A stretch of 64,000 nt of DNA from Montifringilla adamsi (taxonomy: Eukaryota > Chordata > Aves > Passeriformes > Passeridae), in assembly GCA_017590115.1 (NCBI GenBank), contig JAGGNK010013558.1, positions 7,731,969 to 7,795,968 of the forward strand. Reading direction: 5' to 3'. Numbering within the stretch: the first letter of the stretch is position 1; each line of letters starts with the position of its first letter. Under the pieces are notes generated by a model. The model saw only the letters and a list, made by a program, of their open reading frames with translations, made no database searches and was not told the DNA's origin. Below, in pieces: positions 26,923-39,760 of the stretch. The position numbers and the translations under genes were made by a program.

Positions 26923-29896
26923 CTCCAGCAAGGATCTTCTCCTCCAAATCATTCATTTGTTTCTTGTATGCTTTTAAAGCAGCTTCTTTAAATGATGGTC
27001 GTATTCTTTTTTTCTTTGGAATTTCAATAACTTCAGTAATCATCTCTGGGACATTCTGATTTTCATCCTCCCTTATTTCTACTTCAGGAGCCATGTCACT
27101 TTCAACTTCCAATATCTCTTCACTGATCACACTGTCAAACTGGGTGTCATATTGTTCTTCTGGTAGCATTGCATATGGAGTTTCATACAAAGACTGGTCC
27201 AGTTCATACTCTGGGACCTGCTCACTAGTTTCACTACTATTAGTTCTATTTTCTAGTTTAGCAAGGACTTGTTCCATTACTTCTACATAGTCCGTTTCAT
27301 TCTCACCAGATGGTTCAATTAATTCTTCCTCATACTCTGCTTTGTAGCAATAAGGCTCAGCATAAACATCAGAATCAAGTGTCGTACTTGATTCATTTGC
27401 AGTAGACTGAGATAATGTTCTAAACCTTCCCATAAAAGATGATCCACTGTCTTCATACCCACTTAAACTTTGTGTACTTTTATTCCAAACTACTTCTAAA
27501 GCTGACTTAGCACGCTGAAGCGTAGATCCAAATTTAGGAAAGCTGAAAGTCTTATCAGAAAGGTCTATGCTTAATCGGCTGTGCCATGATTTAGGGGCAG
27601 TTTCCTCTGAGTCGTCACTTGGTAGTTCACTTTGACTTCGGTACATCATAGGCAATTTGTTTTGATTCTGATAAGAGGAGATAGAATTTGTTTCCTGATA
27701 ATCATCATATTGACCAGTCCACTGACTTTGTGTTTCGCTGTCAAGGCCTGGACAAGATGGAGAAGTACCATCTAGAGTGAAATCATAGCTTTCAGTATCA
27801 TACTGGAGGTCAGAACTTTGGCCCTTTCCAAAATCTGTCTGTTGGTCTGAAGGGCTGCTCATATCATACCCAAAAACTTCCTGCGTGGATGAGTCTAGGC
27901 CCAAATCTGCCCCTTGTTCCAACTGATTCCAGTTTTTCCAAGGGGAAAGATCATCCTGTAAAGAAAGCTGACTATCATCATAATGGTTTATGTCTCCAGA
28001 CACATGGATTATTCCATTGCTTACTCCACTATCAACAATTTCTATGTTCCCTGATTCATTTTGCTCTGGATACTGCTGCATATCTTGGGCAAAAGTCTGT
28101 TCTTGGGAACTGCCATACCAGTTTAGAGAATCATCTTGCCTTCGCTGCCAAAGTTCTCGATCAGAGGAAGACAACAATGAACTGCCATTTGTTCTGCTAA
28201 AATACTGGTTTTCTGAAAAATCCTCAGAGTAAGACTGACACAATTTTGAGAAATCTGATTCTGAACGGCTAAGCTTTGGTGTTGCAAAGTCATTCTGTAA
28301 ATGCCATAAAGGAGTCACATCTGAATAATAGGCCTTTGATTCTTTTTCCATAGTGTCAAATTCTGGTGACTGATTGTCATAACTTCTTCTGTGTGAAAAG
28401 GTGCTATTGTCAGCAGTCCTGTCAAGGTCTTTAGTGTCTGGGGACTCAGTAGTCCCCTTTGTAGTGCTTGTTTTTATCTGATGTGCTGATTTAGATATTT
28501 TTGCATAACTGTTCTTATTTATATCTGATTCCAAGTCTTTATCACTGTCAGGTGACTCCCAGTCATGCATTTTAGATTTTGTCTCCACAGTTAAAAGTTT
28601 CATATCCATGCTTTCATATGTCTGAGAGGAAGGAAGTCCTCTTTCTTTTTTATCTTTTATTTCATGGGAAAATATATCTGTAGAAATTCCAATGCCAGTT
28701 CCCTTAAGTTTATAAGACTTTTTTAAAATCAAATCTCTCTGTTGTGATGACTCAAAGTAAACAAGAATGGGTCTTGGCTTTGCATTTGGACAATCTCTTT
28801 GCTGCCCAAGCCTTTGGGCAAATTCAATTTTAATAGTGCTTTGTGCCTCTGAGAATCCCATTTTTTCCATTAATATTTTGTAAACTATGCTTTCAGCTTT
28901 TTCAAGTCGCTCTTCAGGCACATTTAGAAACCTAAGACTTGCTTTGTTTCCTGGGTGGCCTATCTGCTTAATATAGTCATGTATGTCCCGAGTTTCTCTT
29001 CTGGACTGTACAAATCCAGTTCGCAATTGTTCAATTTCATTTTGCACAACTTCTACGCTACTAGAAATTTCGTCAATTGATTGTTTCAGAGCATTAACAT
29101 GCCCTCTTAATTCAGAGAGTTCTGTTTCAATTTGACTTATTCCCTGAAGCTCTTTAAAGATCATTTCCATAACATCATGGGTTTGGCTAATACAACCAGT
29201 CGAACTAAAGCCAGGTTCAAGAGTATTTGATTTCTGGTGACGGCCAGTTCTGTCCAGAGATTTACTTCTTAACCCCCATGTTCTCCTCCATGAACTTAGC
29301 TCTGAGTCTGATGAGACACATTCTTGGCTCTTCTTCCATTTCCTTAGTTTTCGTAAGGCTCCCAGCTTTAGTGTGTGTAAAGTGCGCTCTCCATCTGAAC
29401 TTCCATCAGAGGCTGCAAGGCTGCTCAAGCTTTTCCTGTTGCGTCGCACAGGCATTGTGTGGGATAAGTATTCGTTTTTCTTGCTATTAGTTTTTACTTC
29501 ACTTAACGACTCAGAACATGAGCTATCGTTTGAAGAGAGGTCTTGAACTATATCTTCATTATTAGTGTTTGCTACAAAAATATGCCTTTGCAGTCCATTG
29601 GCAATAGCAACTCTGTAACTGAATGTTGGAGAAAGTGAAAATTCTCTATTGCTTTCCTCTTCTTCTGTTGATAAGTTGCGAGCAGATGGGCACTTGGCAA
29701 TCTTTTTAACGGTGCTTTTAAAAGTATTGGAAAATTTTGGGTTTTTTGTTTGTCCAATCTGACTTATGTCTTGTTCCTTTTTGCTCTGACAACTCTCTTT
29801 CCTTTTTGTACTATTTCCCGATTTCTTTGTAAACATTCCTTTGCAAATCTTATATATATAAGATGAGATCAGGCTCCTGAAGAGAGCAGAAACCAT
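26923..29896 (-). CDS. UNC13C: UNC13C (Munc13-3) giant first coding exon
   Basis: Presynaptic active-zone protein that primes synaptic vesicles by opening syntaxin. This exon encodes the long N-terminal region specific to Munc13-3 and related to bMunc13-2; I recognise it from memory of vertebrate Munc13-3. Visible parts: basic N-terminus (residues 1-35), Ser-rich basic stretch (about 145-215), coiled coil (about 240-313), a compact RRM-like segment (about 318-420), a long acidic Ser/Asp/Gln-rich region (about 420-740), a conserved amphipathic block with [16 protein letters not shown] (about 789-804), and a basic helix before the end. Start: the ATG at 29896 aligns with the mammalian start; the frame is open three codons further to a TTG and closed by TAA at 29912-29914. 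End: CTGGAG|gtaata gives a donor after 26923, phase 1. Read-through would add nine residues and stop. An acceptor-like CAG at 29917-29919 could join a 5' UTR exon. The frame is intact. Confidence 0.96.
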
Positions 29897-32274
29897 GGAG
29901 TGCAATTTATTTTAAGCTGTTTCCATAAAACACAATTTTTGATCCAGAGAAGTATTTGTATCTCCAAAAGGATCATTGGCAAATGTTTCAATGGAGACTA
30001 TAGCCATAAAAACTACTGATGCTGTGGAATAATGCGACAGAAAAATTTTTTAAAAAAATCACACATCTGCTTGTTCGAAACAAAATCCTGAAGAGGTTTT
30101 GTATGTCTTGCAAAATCTCACTGTGTTGCACATGGCTTCTTGAAGTGTCTAAAAAGGAGGGAATGACATTACAATGGCTGTCAAGCAAACTTATCATTCA
30201 ATAATACTGATGATGTTTTAACTAGGTTACAATGAAAACACAGATGATTCCCCATAATTGCCTGAATAGCTTTTTTCCATGAATAATTGAAGCTGAAAAC
30301 AGTTTTAGGCAATATTGTTAACAACAATTAATAAGCTGTACTTATTTCCAGACTTTTTCACCCAGTTTAATTCTCTGTCTTTAACAGAGATATTCAGTTT
30401 AAAATGCTCTCTGCTTTCTTTCAAAGTACTGACATTTCAATTTAGATCCATATGATACAGCAGTGATCAAAAAACTGGACAGGGTAACAAATGGTTACTA
30501 GCTAATAAAAAAAAAGTAGAAAGTTTTCTCTTGCTTCATCTTTTAGACCAAGGTAGGATTCAGGTACAAGTGAGTATGGTATACATGAAGTGCTGTTCTA
30601 TCTTGAGATTGAATTATGTACATGACTATAGTTTGTGGAATAGTTCCTTTGATACCAGACTTTAATATGCTATGATAAGCCAGGACTCAGAAGCGGGCTT
30701 ATCTTCTTGGTTTTTCTTCTTTAAGAAGTAAAAATTAAATAACTCATAGAGCATAAAAGAAAATAATGACAACTAAGGGAAATTCTCATTCAGGTTATTA
30801 AATTTGACATTTAATAGTAGTAACAGAAAAAACCTCCCCATAAACCTACAAAAGCATGGTTTACAAGTTGCAGGACATAAACAGGTGCCATTTCAACAGG
30901 AAAGCTATTTGATCTAAAAGAAGTCGAAAAAGCTTCCATGGGGAAACTTCTATCTCGAGGTTTCTACTCCATAATACAAAAGCTTGTATTCCATAAAAAC
31001 ACAGTCAATACATTTTAAATATGTCAATGTATTCTTCTGTACAGCATACCATTCACCTCCCAGTTTCATAGCTGTGGAGTAAAAAACAAGGCAACCAGCT
31101 CAGAAAAATCCAGCTCTGAAAAATCCATCAAAGAAGTTATTAAAATGGCCATTTTGGTTTCTAAAGCAGCTAAAAATTCTTTGGCAGAATAAGAAGTCTG
31201 TTTAGATAAAGGGTACACAGAGGGTTAAAATTTGCTCTGTGGTGTCTGAAGAGGAGTAGAAAATATGAACTTCGTCTGCAAACATCCTGGCACTCTATGA
31301 AACATCATGGTCCACTGACACACCTCAAGATCTGGTCTTTGCATTGCATAATTTGTCTTCATAGACCTTACTATTATATTCTACATATTGGTTCATTACA
31401 TATATACACATATGTAATGGCAAATAATAAACACTTACCCCTGATAAATACTACAGCAGCAAAATGCACTGTGCTGCACAGAGCACAGGCAAAGCTGCTA
31501 AGAGCCTGGTTGGCTTCTGGAATCCTGGAACAGAGAATGTAAACAGACTCATCGCCTTTCCAGTTATAACAAAATTGGGATGCAGAGTGAGCCAAAGAAT
31601 AGAAAACATTCTCCACCCTTCCCAAAGTGGCTATTTATTGTTTTATAAAAAGATTAAATATCTGTGGGACATGAATCACATTTTTAACACATATGCATCA
31701 GCACAGTCCTTGCCACTTTTTCTTATAGGCTTATGCCTAAAGCATCAAGAGTGAATTAAGAGCAAGCAATATTTGGAAGCAAAAGAATGGTCAATGAGAC
31801 TGCATGCAATTTTCAAGGAATGCAAATGACATCTCTCAGAATATTGATAAGTTTTCACTAGATCCAAGGCTGCCTTGGTTTCACATATTATTAGCAGAGA
31901 AAGGAACCATCTTGGGACACTTTTCAACGTCAAAGGCATATTTCTGGATGTAGAAACACTTGTTAACCATTCAGCTCTTACACTGAATGCTTGTAACCAC
32001 TTATTGAGCAAGATTTGAAGTGTGATTGCCTACCTCCTTTGCCCACATAGCCACAGATTTTTAAATGCTCTCTTATATAAACTTCACTTAGATGACTTGG
32101 ACATTCTTCAAATGACTTCAAGAATGTAAAAACAAGCCAGAAGGCTTGTTTCCTGTCTCAGTCTAAAAAGCATCAAGAAATAATGAAGTCATCACTGGAA
32201 TCTGGAACATTTCCATTCACTTTCAATAAGGTTTAATGCTTCTCTGCAGAAGAATCTTTATTTCACAGCAAGCC

Positions 32275-32301
32275 ATATACATATATATATGTGTGTGTGT
32301 G
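32275..32301. repeat. TA/TG dinucleotide repeat
   Basis: An (at)n run passing directly into (gt)n. Confidence 0.85.
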
Positions 32302-34560
32302 CTTTATCCAGTGTGTAACCAATGCTTTTTATCAGAGATAACTGGAAGTATTACAAATAGCTGAACATTCAGAACTGAATTTATTTAAACCCAGTTTCTG
32401 ACAATGCCATAGTGAATTAAAAGCTGTACTGTTACAAACACAGGGAGATGTGCTAAATGGAGCAGATTTATGTTCTCTCATGCGAGTTCTATTCCATCTC
32501 AGCTGTATTAGTCATATGATCTGTTAATCAGTTTACAGCCTACCATTGCTCTGTCAAAAACTCATTTTCTACAATAGTACGTCTACACATGGAATCAAGT
32601 TTGAGTCATACAGATCTCATCCACTTTCTGTAAAGATTTGCATAGGTTGTTCTTAACATTTTAAATCAATGTAAAGTTAAAACTCCATAAGATAAGGAAG
32701 TTTTTCAAGAAGCACATAGAATGAAGTAATTTTTTTTGAATGAGCTGGAAGTTGTCATTTGGAGATTTTCTTGTTTTATCCAGGTTTTCTGATAAACCAT
32801 TATGATCTAATTTTTAAAATTCTCACTTTGCTTATATATTGATGAAAACAATTTTTATGATGAAGTTAAACATCACAGGGTTAACTCATTCTAAGCATAA
32901 GAATTCATGTTGAAATGTTACAGCTGTGAGATATGGACTTTATACTAGATGGCAATAGAGCAGGAAACTGGAAAGTGTTACGGAATAGGAGACCAGAACT
33001 AAATGAAATTCTTAATAGGGTCCTTCTATAAAGAAAGGACAAACTGACATATCCATCAACTTTTGACCATAGCAAGTCTGAAAATAGCGTTGTCAATCAA
33101 TTTGATGGTGAACAGATAATGCAGACCAGTTTCAAGCACATTCAACTGGATTTGTTCATAACAAAGCATTGTCAAAATAAAAATGTCAGTTGGAAGCATC
33201 ATTTATAAAAGATTTTTTTCCAAGTCTAAAACTAATGTGTCAGGTAGAAGGGGGGAGGAGTGGGCAGAGTTAAAAATGATAGCTTTTAAAATAATGCAAA
33301 CAGAATATTTTAGTTACATATCTGAACACCAGACCCACATTGAAAAAAATATTTTAACAAATCCAGCCCTTTAATTTTATAAAAAAGGAAAAGTGAATCA
33401 TCTTAAAAATATAATTTTAGTATTTAAATAGAATAGCTAGATCACTGCTCAGCTTCTGTTCAGACCCTAGTAAATGAAGGTGCAGAGCAGCAGCTCTCTC
33501 CAGTAAGAGGTACCTTTATGGATGCAGACTGTCCTCTTATAAAAGCAAGAGCCAGGCAGAACCACAGTCTTGCTTAACCTTCACACTATTAATCAACTAC
33601 AAGGGGGTCTGTGTGTATTGAAAGGGGGCAGGCAAGAAGGTGAGACTGAAGTGCAGTTACTCTCTATAAAATACTCTATGACAGTTCATGTTCACAACAC
33701 CAAGATGGTAGGGGGAAGCAAAACAAAACCAAGACCTCTTCATCTGCAGCAATATCAGTCTGTATTACTGCCAAAATAGTCACTAGAGTCTATAGACAGA
33801 AACATATTTTTGTGATATGCAAAATACTCCCCAGAAATTAATTAATTAAACATAACCAAAAAAAGGTGTAAACAGTCTACCCTGCATCTGCAGAAACTGA
33901 GCCTAAGAGAGGTTCTCTAACCATCAGGAACATAAGGAATCAATAACAGAACTCAGATATACAGATTTATTAATTATGGTCTTTTACTAGTCTTATGCTT
34001 GCCTGGGAATAAGTTTATCTTGACATAAATGTACTTGCCCTCAGCTCAGGTCTGCTGGGTGAAACCTATGCTCCCTTCCTTTTGACAAGCATTACAGTGT
34101 ACACTCCACATTGCTTCATTAATTTACTATAACAGGAGCACTATACTGACAACCATCTCAGATGACCTCATTCAGAAGAACTTAATTTAGAGCACTTATC
34201 TGCTCCTCTATATTCTTCCTAAATTCTCCTTGTGGTCTTAACTACTGACATTTTTAATCTGTGTAATTTGTGAGTCTCAAAGTAAAATGACATTTTTCTT
34301 AACACTGCATATGCTATGTGGGGGACCTGCCTGAAGACCCTGGCAGAGGCAGGGCCGAGAGCAATGAAGAGACCAGCCTTCTCTTTTGGGTAATTACTCT
34401 TTGTTCCAAGAAGTCCCCAGGTTTTCACAGCAGCTATCCTTTCAGCCCCTCCAAGATTCACACAGGAGCATGGAGTACTATCAGCACTCTTACCCTTTGG
34501 CTAGGAAGCTGTTCTTATTGTTCTTCAAAATTATTTGGAAAGTTTACTATATCTGCTTAT

Positions 34561-34600
34561 TTACCTGGTAATATCTCTTTGGAGAGATATTACCAGGTAA
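34561..34600. repeat. Perfect inverted repeat, 18-bp arms with 4-nt loop
   Basis: Arms ttacctggtaatatctct (34561-34578) and its exact reverse complement (34583-34600) surround the loop ttgg. It is followed by an imperfect TTA/ATT-rich run to about 34650. Confidence 0.95.
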
Positions 34601-34650
34601 TTATTATCATGATATTATTATATTATTATGATTATTAGATATTATTATGG
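34601..34650. repeat. Imperfect ATT/TTA-rich simple repeat
   Basis: Nearly pure A/T with recurrent attatt and ttattat units directly after the hairpin. Confidence 0.75.
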
Positions 34651-36950
34651 ATCCTGCTATTTATGCATATCTAATCACCCTCAGAGTGTGTTGCCTTCTC
34701 TATTTATGAGAATGCAAAAAGTAAAACTAACCACTAAACTGCTGATTCACACCCTAGTCTTAAGAGCCTACAATCTGCTTATTTTTTAACCCACAAGACC
34801 TACTGCTGTCCTAAGGATGTTGCACACATATTCATGGGTACATTACAGATTCTTCCAATCTAAAAATTTAACAGTCATACTGCAAGAGTGGTCATTCATG
34901 TCTATTATGTATCTCTTCTGTTAGCATACAACTTAATAGAGTTTAAGGAAAAGAGATGGAAACAGCACATGCTTAAACCCGACTGGCTCATTGTGATTTA
35001 GAGCATCTAACCCAGAAATCATATATAGAACTTTGTGCATTAGTGAATTAACTCAGTAGTTAAGCAGTTGCAATTAAACTAATTTGTAATGTAGAGAAAC
35101 ACATTGTCTTCAGATTAGCTTAGAAGAAAATGTACATTCCTAGCAAACTAGGATGAATAATTTTTCTGGAGAGAAAAGTCATCTTCACTGCTTCTCTACT
35201 ACTATGACCACTATGGAAAAAGAGAGGAATTTTTTTGTCCAGTAAAAGATGGGGTTTTTTTTGTAATTACTGTTGAAGACAGACAAATTAAAGAAAACCC
35301 CATTATTTTACAATAACTTGCAGAATTACATTTTTAGTTACACTATTCTCTACACCTTCGTATTTGTAATATTTGCATTTTTCTCTACAAAGTTTTGTTA
35401 AGGCAACTGAGGCTACTGCAATTCAATTTTTTATTAACTACTAATAAGATTGTTGAAAGCATTTAGAACACTATTTCTTTAGAAACAAATCTATAGTGTG
35501 GTATTTAAATTACAAACATGAAAACCTGTAATTGAAGCAACTGTTCTTAAAGGTCAACAGCCTTGACAAGACTAAAAACAGAGGAAGAGATTTGCCAAAT
35601 ACAGTAGATGAATACTGAGATGTAAAAAGCTATAGAAAAGATTCTAAAGGTAAATTGTGGCCATCTGGAAAGCCCATAGATGATGTAGGCCAGTTGAACG
35701 TGCACACAAGAATAAGAGACTGCAGATGATTCAGATAACAGCTTCAATATTATTTGACTAAAGGTACTGACTTCTTTCTCTTTAATCTTTCTAGTTGTTT
35801 CCTTGACTTTTTCAACTAAAAAACCAAAAAAATTACACTGTAGTGTAGGACCAGGTGGTAATAATGACCTTTTCCCCCTCTTACACCTGTATACATGATA
35901 TATGCTGTCCCATACAAAATCTTGGCTTTGGTCAATACTCAGTTCAAAACCTGCTAAGATTTAGACAATTTCACCAAATAGTTAATTCCTATATAAATGC
36001 AGACTACTAAAGGAACGGAAGACATGGGGAGGGAAAAGTTATTTGCTGACTATATGGAGATTACTGTATAACTAAGTCAGTACTGGACATATTAGGTTTG
36101 TTAGACTATTACCAGCTTGCTATTATGTCTGATTACCATATGTAATAATCAGAACCTATTTAGTGCCTATTAAAAACCAGAAAGTATCAACATATATTTT
36201 GACTTAATCTCAGTTCTGTCCCTAGTTTTGCCTGTGTCTTTTAAACATTACATCCTGGGAACCCAAGTGATTTAATTTACACTGAAGCATAACATATATG
36301 CAGATACTGTATTTGCACTATACTTAGTGTACTCAAAGTTTCTTTTAACACTAACATTTCAAAAATTTCAGCAACTTTTTAGGATAGTAATTCCATCAGA
36401 AAAGATAATTAAAAAAACAACAAAAAACCCCACCCCATTTTTTCCAGGTAAGAATTTTAATCCTCCAACTGTACTGGCCTGAGCCTTGAAATGGGCAATG
36501 TACTGCCCTGATTAGATTTCTGTTGGACAGTTTACCATTAACTCAGTGACCACATGTGCACTACATCACTCTACAGCTTTGATTTTTTTTCTTTCTTTAA
36601 AGTTTGAGGGCATTTTTTTAACTACTTAAAAGTAGAGAACAACTTTACATGGGCAAAGTAAGCCCTCTGGATTCCATTCCTCTGCACACAGAGATTTTAC
36701 ATGTTTTCTAAAATCTAGTAAACTAATAGTACATCAAACTTTTAGAACAAAAAGTTATGAAAAGGAAAGTTTTTGATGAAGTGGTCTTTCATTTGAAAAA
36801 TGGTAGCAATTGTCTGTGATATTTAATTTGAAAAATACCACAAGCACAAATGACTATAAGTACTGTTGACAACAACATACACTAGGATGAGTGGGCAGAC
36901 ACAGATAGAACTCATGCTTAACACCTGAAATGACATTCACTGATAAGGAT

Positions 36951-37023
36951 AGTAGACATTAAACACGCTACGTAGACATTAAATGTCTACGTAGACATTA
37001 AATGTCTACGATAGTAGACATTT
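36951..37023. repeat. Cluster of tagacatt palindromic units
   Basis: Four direct copies of tagacatt (36953, 36973, 36992, 37015) and two inverted copies aatgtcta (36982, 37001). The core is two tandem 19-bp units, gtagacattaaatgtctac (36972-36990 and 36991-37009), each an 8-1-8 inverted repeat within. Confidence 0.95.
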
Positions 37024-39485
37024 AAAAACCGCTCTGCTGTCTTTGCTTCAACATACTGACAAGTATGGTACTCAGATTTGTACCTGAAAGCAAGAACCTC
37101 TGCTACCAACCTAAGAGAACGACACAGGTGAGAAAAATAAAACCAGTGTAACAACCTTCTTAGGTGCCAAAGAATTTTTAGGCTTCACAGCTGTAGTGGT
37201 CTCACAAGGCAGAAGCTATTATACTACATTCTTCCAGGATTTTCACAACACTACAGTTAAAGGAAAATTTGGAATTTTCAGTCCTTATTGATGCTTTAGT
37301 GAATTGGGAGATATTCTGAGCTGTGAGTATTCTCTTACTGTGTAACACTCTGGAAACCCGGTACTTTACCTGAGATTTCCTAAGTGTTTTCACAGCAGCA
37401 TATAGTCATTATGGTAATGTGCTGACATCACTGCAGGATCAAGCAAATGGTATAGTGACAGAAAACCTTTATGCAACTCTCCAAGTTGTGCATATTCACC
37501 TTAAAGAATCATTATTTATTTTGCATCATGGCTTTTTTCTTTGAGATGACAGCTAATCTTAATTCATAATCATAATTCCTAACATTATATCCCTTACAAA
37601 AGGAAATTGTGATGAATGAAACATGCTTTAAACCTTCTACTTTTATATTCTACTTTTCATTCATCTTAGTGCTTTTAGACTTAACATTCTCTCACTGCTT
37701 TTCTCACTATGTTGGTTGATTTAGGTAAGATTTAGCACTGACTTCTAGAATATTTGTATGTGTCAAGTAACCTTACATTTTCAATTGTCAGGTCATGGTT
37801 GTGTATTACGCTAAAGAAAGGCATCTATTTTATATAATCACCAACAGGAAACAAGTATAGTGTCACCCTCTCTGTGAAAAATAGCTACAACTTTACAGAC
37901 AGTTTAGCTTCACATCAGAAAGCAATTGATGTTACACCAATGAACGTTTTTAAGGCATAAGAGTTCCTGCCAGCCAGGGGTTAAAAATAGTATTATGATG
38001 CTGGAACTAATATTAAACCTTTTTGGATCAACACGTTATTAAAAAAAAAATTCTTACTTGTAATTAGGCTGCATTGAAATTACAAATGCAACAGAATGTT
38101 TTAAGATATTTCAAGACTAATGAAAAATCTAACAAGCATTAAGTGTTTTAATACATTTTTACTAGACATAAGAAAACTATCAGTGTCCTTAGTTTAAGGG
38201 CACATAGCTTTGTGTTCTATTTCACTTTTTACATGTCAGCTGAAAGAATACATTAATAAGAAACTGCAAAAGGAGGCAGGTGACTGAAGAAAGGTGAGGG
38301 CTAAAGAATGCAGTCATATTTTTATATCTGCATAATTATGCCTCTTAAAGCAAAATGAACCATCAATCTCATAGTAAAAAATTAGCTTCAGCTACTATTG
38401 GCCTCTGAAATCGCAGAAGGAAAAATACTAATGTTATCTTCTTGAACCTAAAATGATGGACAAAAATATATGAAATTGTTATGGTGGTTTTTTAGGTTGT
38501 GGCTTGGAGAACATACATAACAGAAGGTATTCTAAGACGTAGATTTAGCTGTGGAACAGAAACAAACATGTAGTCTAAGCAAGCTGCCTCTTCAAAAGAA
38601 ATCTGCAGGGTGTTCATCTTGGAGATTAATCAAGATCCAGAAATACATAAGCATCCGTAAAGCTCAATTTATTACTAATCCTATCACAAATTAGGAGAAA
38701 GGTACTGACATAAATAAGCAAAACATACTGTATTTTCACTGTGTATTCATATAATTATTTTGTTTATATTTTGATATCAATTTAACCAACTCATTGAAAA
38801 ATCCAACACCATACTGTCTTACTCAACTTATACTGTGAAGTTATCAACCTTACAAAATACCCTCCCCCAGTTTTTAATGAAGTGTTAATTCCAGAAGCCC
38901 AGACAGTTTCATCAACATTATAGCATTAGAAAGCAAATCAGTTACAAATCAATGCATTGCATTAGCAAGAACAGCAGGAGATACATTCAGAATGAAAATA
39001 AGCAAAGGAAACAAAGGAAACAAAACTGTATGCAGACTAGACAAAAATACAAAGAGCATACATACCTGGATTAAATTCTTCTTAAAAATAAAATACAAAT
39101 TACATACCACCATCTTTATATTATTTTCCATTTATGCAGAAACACTGTATAAAAATCCATTACTATTTTGCCGTTCTTCCTTCAGCCTTAAATGATACAA
39201 CATGAGGCTGCTTCCCAGTGATTCAAGTCAAGTGCAGTCAGGCATGCTGCTAGTCTGCAACGGTATCTGTTCTAAATTCCACGGTATTCCCTAGGCGGCA
39301 TTAAACGGGGTTTTTTTTCCTTCCTCTCCCATCTTTTTTCCCCCTCCTACAACTTGTGCTAACCGCTAAGAGCAATCGTGATGTTAGCTACTAATTCATT
39401 CTGCAGCTCAGGGTTGTTTCTCCTCTGTAATAGCAGAGCAGGAGTCAGCGTCCTACTCCGGCTCAAAAACAACATCAACACGAGA

Positions 39486-39760
39486 GAACAGTAATCATCC
39501 TGGGGCTTTATGTGCCGGGAACTTCCCCCGCTGCTGTTTTCTCCTGCCACTGCTCCCGAATGCAGCACCCGCTGCAATAGGCACAGCCCTGCTGCGTGGC
39601 AGGCAGCCCCTCTGCTCGCAGAGCCACTCAGGCTCACGGAGCAGCCTCGCTCACAGGAACAACACATGCAGTGCGTCGGGGGAGCTGCCAGGTGCGCATC
39701 CGTGCCCGCAAGGGGAGCAGCGGGAGACAGCGTCTCTTGCTTGGCAGAGCTGTGTTCCAC
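39486..39760. other. Moderately GC-rich patch
   Basis: GC-rich relative to the flanks, with fewer CG dinucleotides than the 41.5-kb island. It could be a shore or second element of the promoter region, or an old repeat. Open frames exist on both strands but show no recognisable protein. Confidence 0.4.

Noticed and set aside
29897..29905. Extension of the UNC13C start to a TTG nine bases upstream
   Set aside because: The codon is TTG, and the ATG at 29896 matches the mammalian Munc13-3 start; eukaryotic TTG initiation is unlikely.
31374..31520. Donor-like gtaagt on the minus strand at 31438 as a 5' UTR exon of UNC13C
   Set aside because: The possible acceptor upstream is weak and nothing else supports an exon; it remains only a possibility.
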